From positions 1-38,364 of IMG/VR virus record IMGVR_UViG_3300036820_000044: a stretch of 38,364 nt of DNA, one strand, 5' to 3'. The position numbers and the translations under genes were made by a program. The notes under the pieces are model-generated. The model was not told where the DNA came from, searched no databases, and was given only the letters and a program-made list of their open reading frames with translations. Origin of the DNA: a virus. This document shows positions 37,597-38,364 of this stretch, piece by piece (the stretch's first letter is position 1; each line of letters begins with the position of its first letter).

Positions 37597-38227
37597 CTAC
37601 GCGCTCCTTTCGGACTTTAGGCGAAGCCTTAGCATCGCGTGGTTGCGTCGCCACCAGCGGTATCGCGGACACGCGATCACGGATTCCGTGCGCTGCGCCA
37701 GTGTCTCGCCGCACGCGCACCTTCCGTTGACGATCAGCTCCTCGATCGCCAGCCAAGCTCCCGGCGCCGGGACGCGAGCCTCCCGACTTTGGGTCGTCTC
37801 CACGATCATGTTCGTCCTCCGCGGGCGCGGCGGAATTCCGCCGGCTGAGGATATGGGCGACGCGCGCATCGATAGCAGGCATCGAAGAATGGTCCGCGCG
37901 CGCTGCGATCTTCGGCTCTCGCGTATCCGGCTTCGGGCGCTCCGCAGAAATGGCAGCGATCGTTTTCGTAGCCGACGCCGGCCGCGTTGTGGCTTTCATG
38001 CGTCCCGCGATCCGCCGCAGCGTCGACGAGATCGAGTTGCATTCCACTGCCTCCACCGCGATTTCCGCCCGCGTGATTTCCATGATGGCCTGGCCGATGT
38101 CCTGCGGACCCTGCGGATCTTCCGCCGCGAGCGCCAGGCGATAGAGATGCCGGCGCGCGCGTTGCAGGTGCCGCATCACGATCGACTTCGTCCACCGTTC
38201 GGGCCTCCATTTGTGCGATTCGCTCAC
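37343..38227 (-). CDS. Open frame with coding-like N-terminus overlapping the zinc-finger gene
   Basis: From GTG 38227 the first 80 or so residues look like a real helical protein (SESHKWRPERWTKSIVMRHL, QDIGQAIMEITRAEIAVEAV). Further on the translation turns Arg/Ala/Asp-rich and featureless and runs over the zinc-finger gene, the 70-residue gene and the first 250 bases of the ParB-like gene, which is unlikely for one gene. The real product may end near 37970 by frameshift or may merge with the zinc-finger frame. The start is close to the previous stop (38231-38233). Low confidence in its 3' part. Confidence 0.35.
   Translation of the reverse strand: MSESHKWRPERWTKSIVMRHLQRARRHLYRLALAAEDPQGPQDIGQAIMEITRAEIAVEAVECNSISSTLRRIAGRMKATTRPASATKTIAAISAERPKPDTREPKIAARADHSSMPAIDARVAHILSRRNSAAPAEDEHDRGDDPKSGGSRPGAGSLAGDRGADRQRKVRVRRDTGAAHGIRDRVSAIPLVATQPRDAKASPKVRKERVDEHRSTSNGAGARTDAEAGAKVLSRSDQCSDTVGVQPAQANLAGRTSGTLRIDREERGAAATNGAAVDREQLRDRHRRAAMARR
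37597..37809 (-). CDS. Small Cys-containing phage protein (70 aa)
   Basis: ATG 37809 (MIVETTQSREARVPAPG) overlaps the stop of the upstream gene (ATGA, 37806-37809); a start at 37869 is the alternative. A single zinc-like knuckle (CACGETLAQRTESVIACPRY) precedes a basic, helical end (RWWRRNHAMLRLRLKSERSA). Located directly before the ParB-like gene, whose start is 1 nt downstream. Function unknown. Confidence 0.6.
   Translation of the reverse strand: MIVETTQSREARVPAPGAWLAIEELIVNGRCACGETLAQRTESVIACPRYRWWRRNHAMLRLRLKSERSA
37806..38042 (-). CDS. Small zinc-finger-like protein (78 aa)
   Basis: ATG 38042 is selected by GGAGG 7 nt upstream; an in-frame start at 38234 is the alternative. Cys pairs CHFC and CYRC, spaced by about 26 residues (GAPEAGYARAEDRSARGPFF), suggest one zinc site. 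The gene overlaps a longer open frame on the same strand. The stop overlaps the next ATG. Function unknown. Confidence 0.55.
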   Translation of the reverse strand: MQLDLVDAAADRGTHESHNAAGVGYENDRCHFCGAPEAGYARAEDRSARGPFFDACYRCARRPYPQPAEFRRARGGRT

Positions 38228-38230
38228 GGT

Positions 38231-38364
38231 TCATTTCGTTGAGCGTGCGATCCAGAGTGGGTCGCGGTAGCGTGGATATTTCTGCGCCATCGCCATGATG
38301 GCCGGGCGCAGCACGGGATAGTTTTCGTGGTCACCCTTGAGCGCCACCATGGCGAGATCGCGAA
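38231..38364 (-). CDS. 3' end of the repeat protein gene that starts at base 367
   Basis: Forty-four codons open from the right edge (RDLAMVALKGDHENYPVLRP then AIMAMAQKYPRYRDPLWIAR) to TGA 38231-38233. Joined to base 1 it continues the frame entering from 367 without change. Upstream neighbours on the circle are the replication-region small proteins. Function unknown. Confidence 0.7.
   Translation of the reverse strand, partial: RDLAMVALKGDHENYPVLRPAIMAMAQKYPRYRDPLWIARSTK

Overview
The window reads as an essentially complete tailed-phage genome with siphovirus-type gene content (lambda-type portal, GpA-type terminase, tape measure, tail tube, J-like tail tip), about 63% GC. Nearly all genes lie on the minus strand, many with 4-nt ATGA or GTGA stop-start overlaps. 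The two ends join: the reading frame that enters at base 367 and leaves through base 1 continues in frame at base 38364 and stops at 38231. The contig is therefore probably a closed circle, or a circularly permuted genome. The host is not identifiable from sequence alone; it is a GC-rich bacterium, and palindromic repeats embedded in the phage may be shared with it. Layout in the direction of minus-strand transcription, from the right end: small zinc-type proteins, an orphan ParB-like protein and other early genes (38.2-35.5 kb), a truncated HerA-like ATPase, a virion-associated protein, small and large terminase (34.2-31.5 kb), a hairpin-rich gap, head genes with portal and a three-part DUF6582/protease/capsid fusion (31.3-25.3 kb), connector genes, two secreted proteins of which one looks like a glycosidase (24.2-22.1 kb), tail terminator and tail tube, frameshifted tail chaperones, tape measure and tail tip genes (21.7-9.2 kb), then a lysis cassette with a GH19 endolysin (9.1-6.6 kb). 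From 6.4 to 2.6 kb lies a mixed-strand control and accessory region: a serine recombinase, a plus-strand set of zinc-ribbon, membrane and secreted proteins, a ribbon-helix-helix regulator with an apparently leaderless promoter, and a large nested stem-loop. From 2.5 kb to the left edge lie a replication protein and more small zinc-type genes. Working model (inference): a phage that can persist as a circular plasmid, using its own replication protein, an orphan ParB-like protein with a five-copy 12-bp palindrome as candidate site, and a resolvase-type recombinase. No tyrosine integrase, ParA or classical CI repressor is visible. Other points of interest are the palindrome set, the REP-like repeats in the replication gene and beside the recombinase, the over-represented octamer GCGATCGC, the alternative-pairing stem-loop at 2562-2659, face-to-face promoters around the RHH gene, and signal-peptide-bearing proteins inside the virion gene cluster. 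No tRNA genes or CRISPR arrays were seen.
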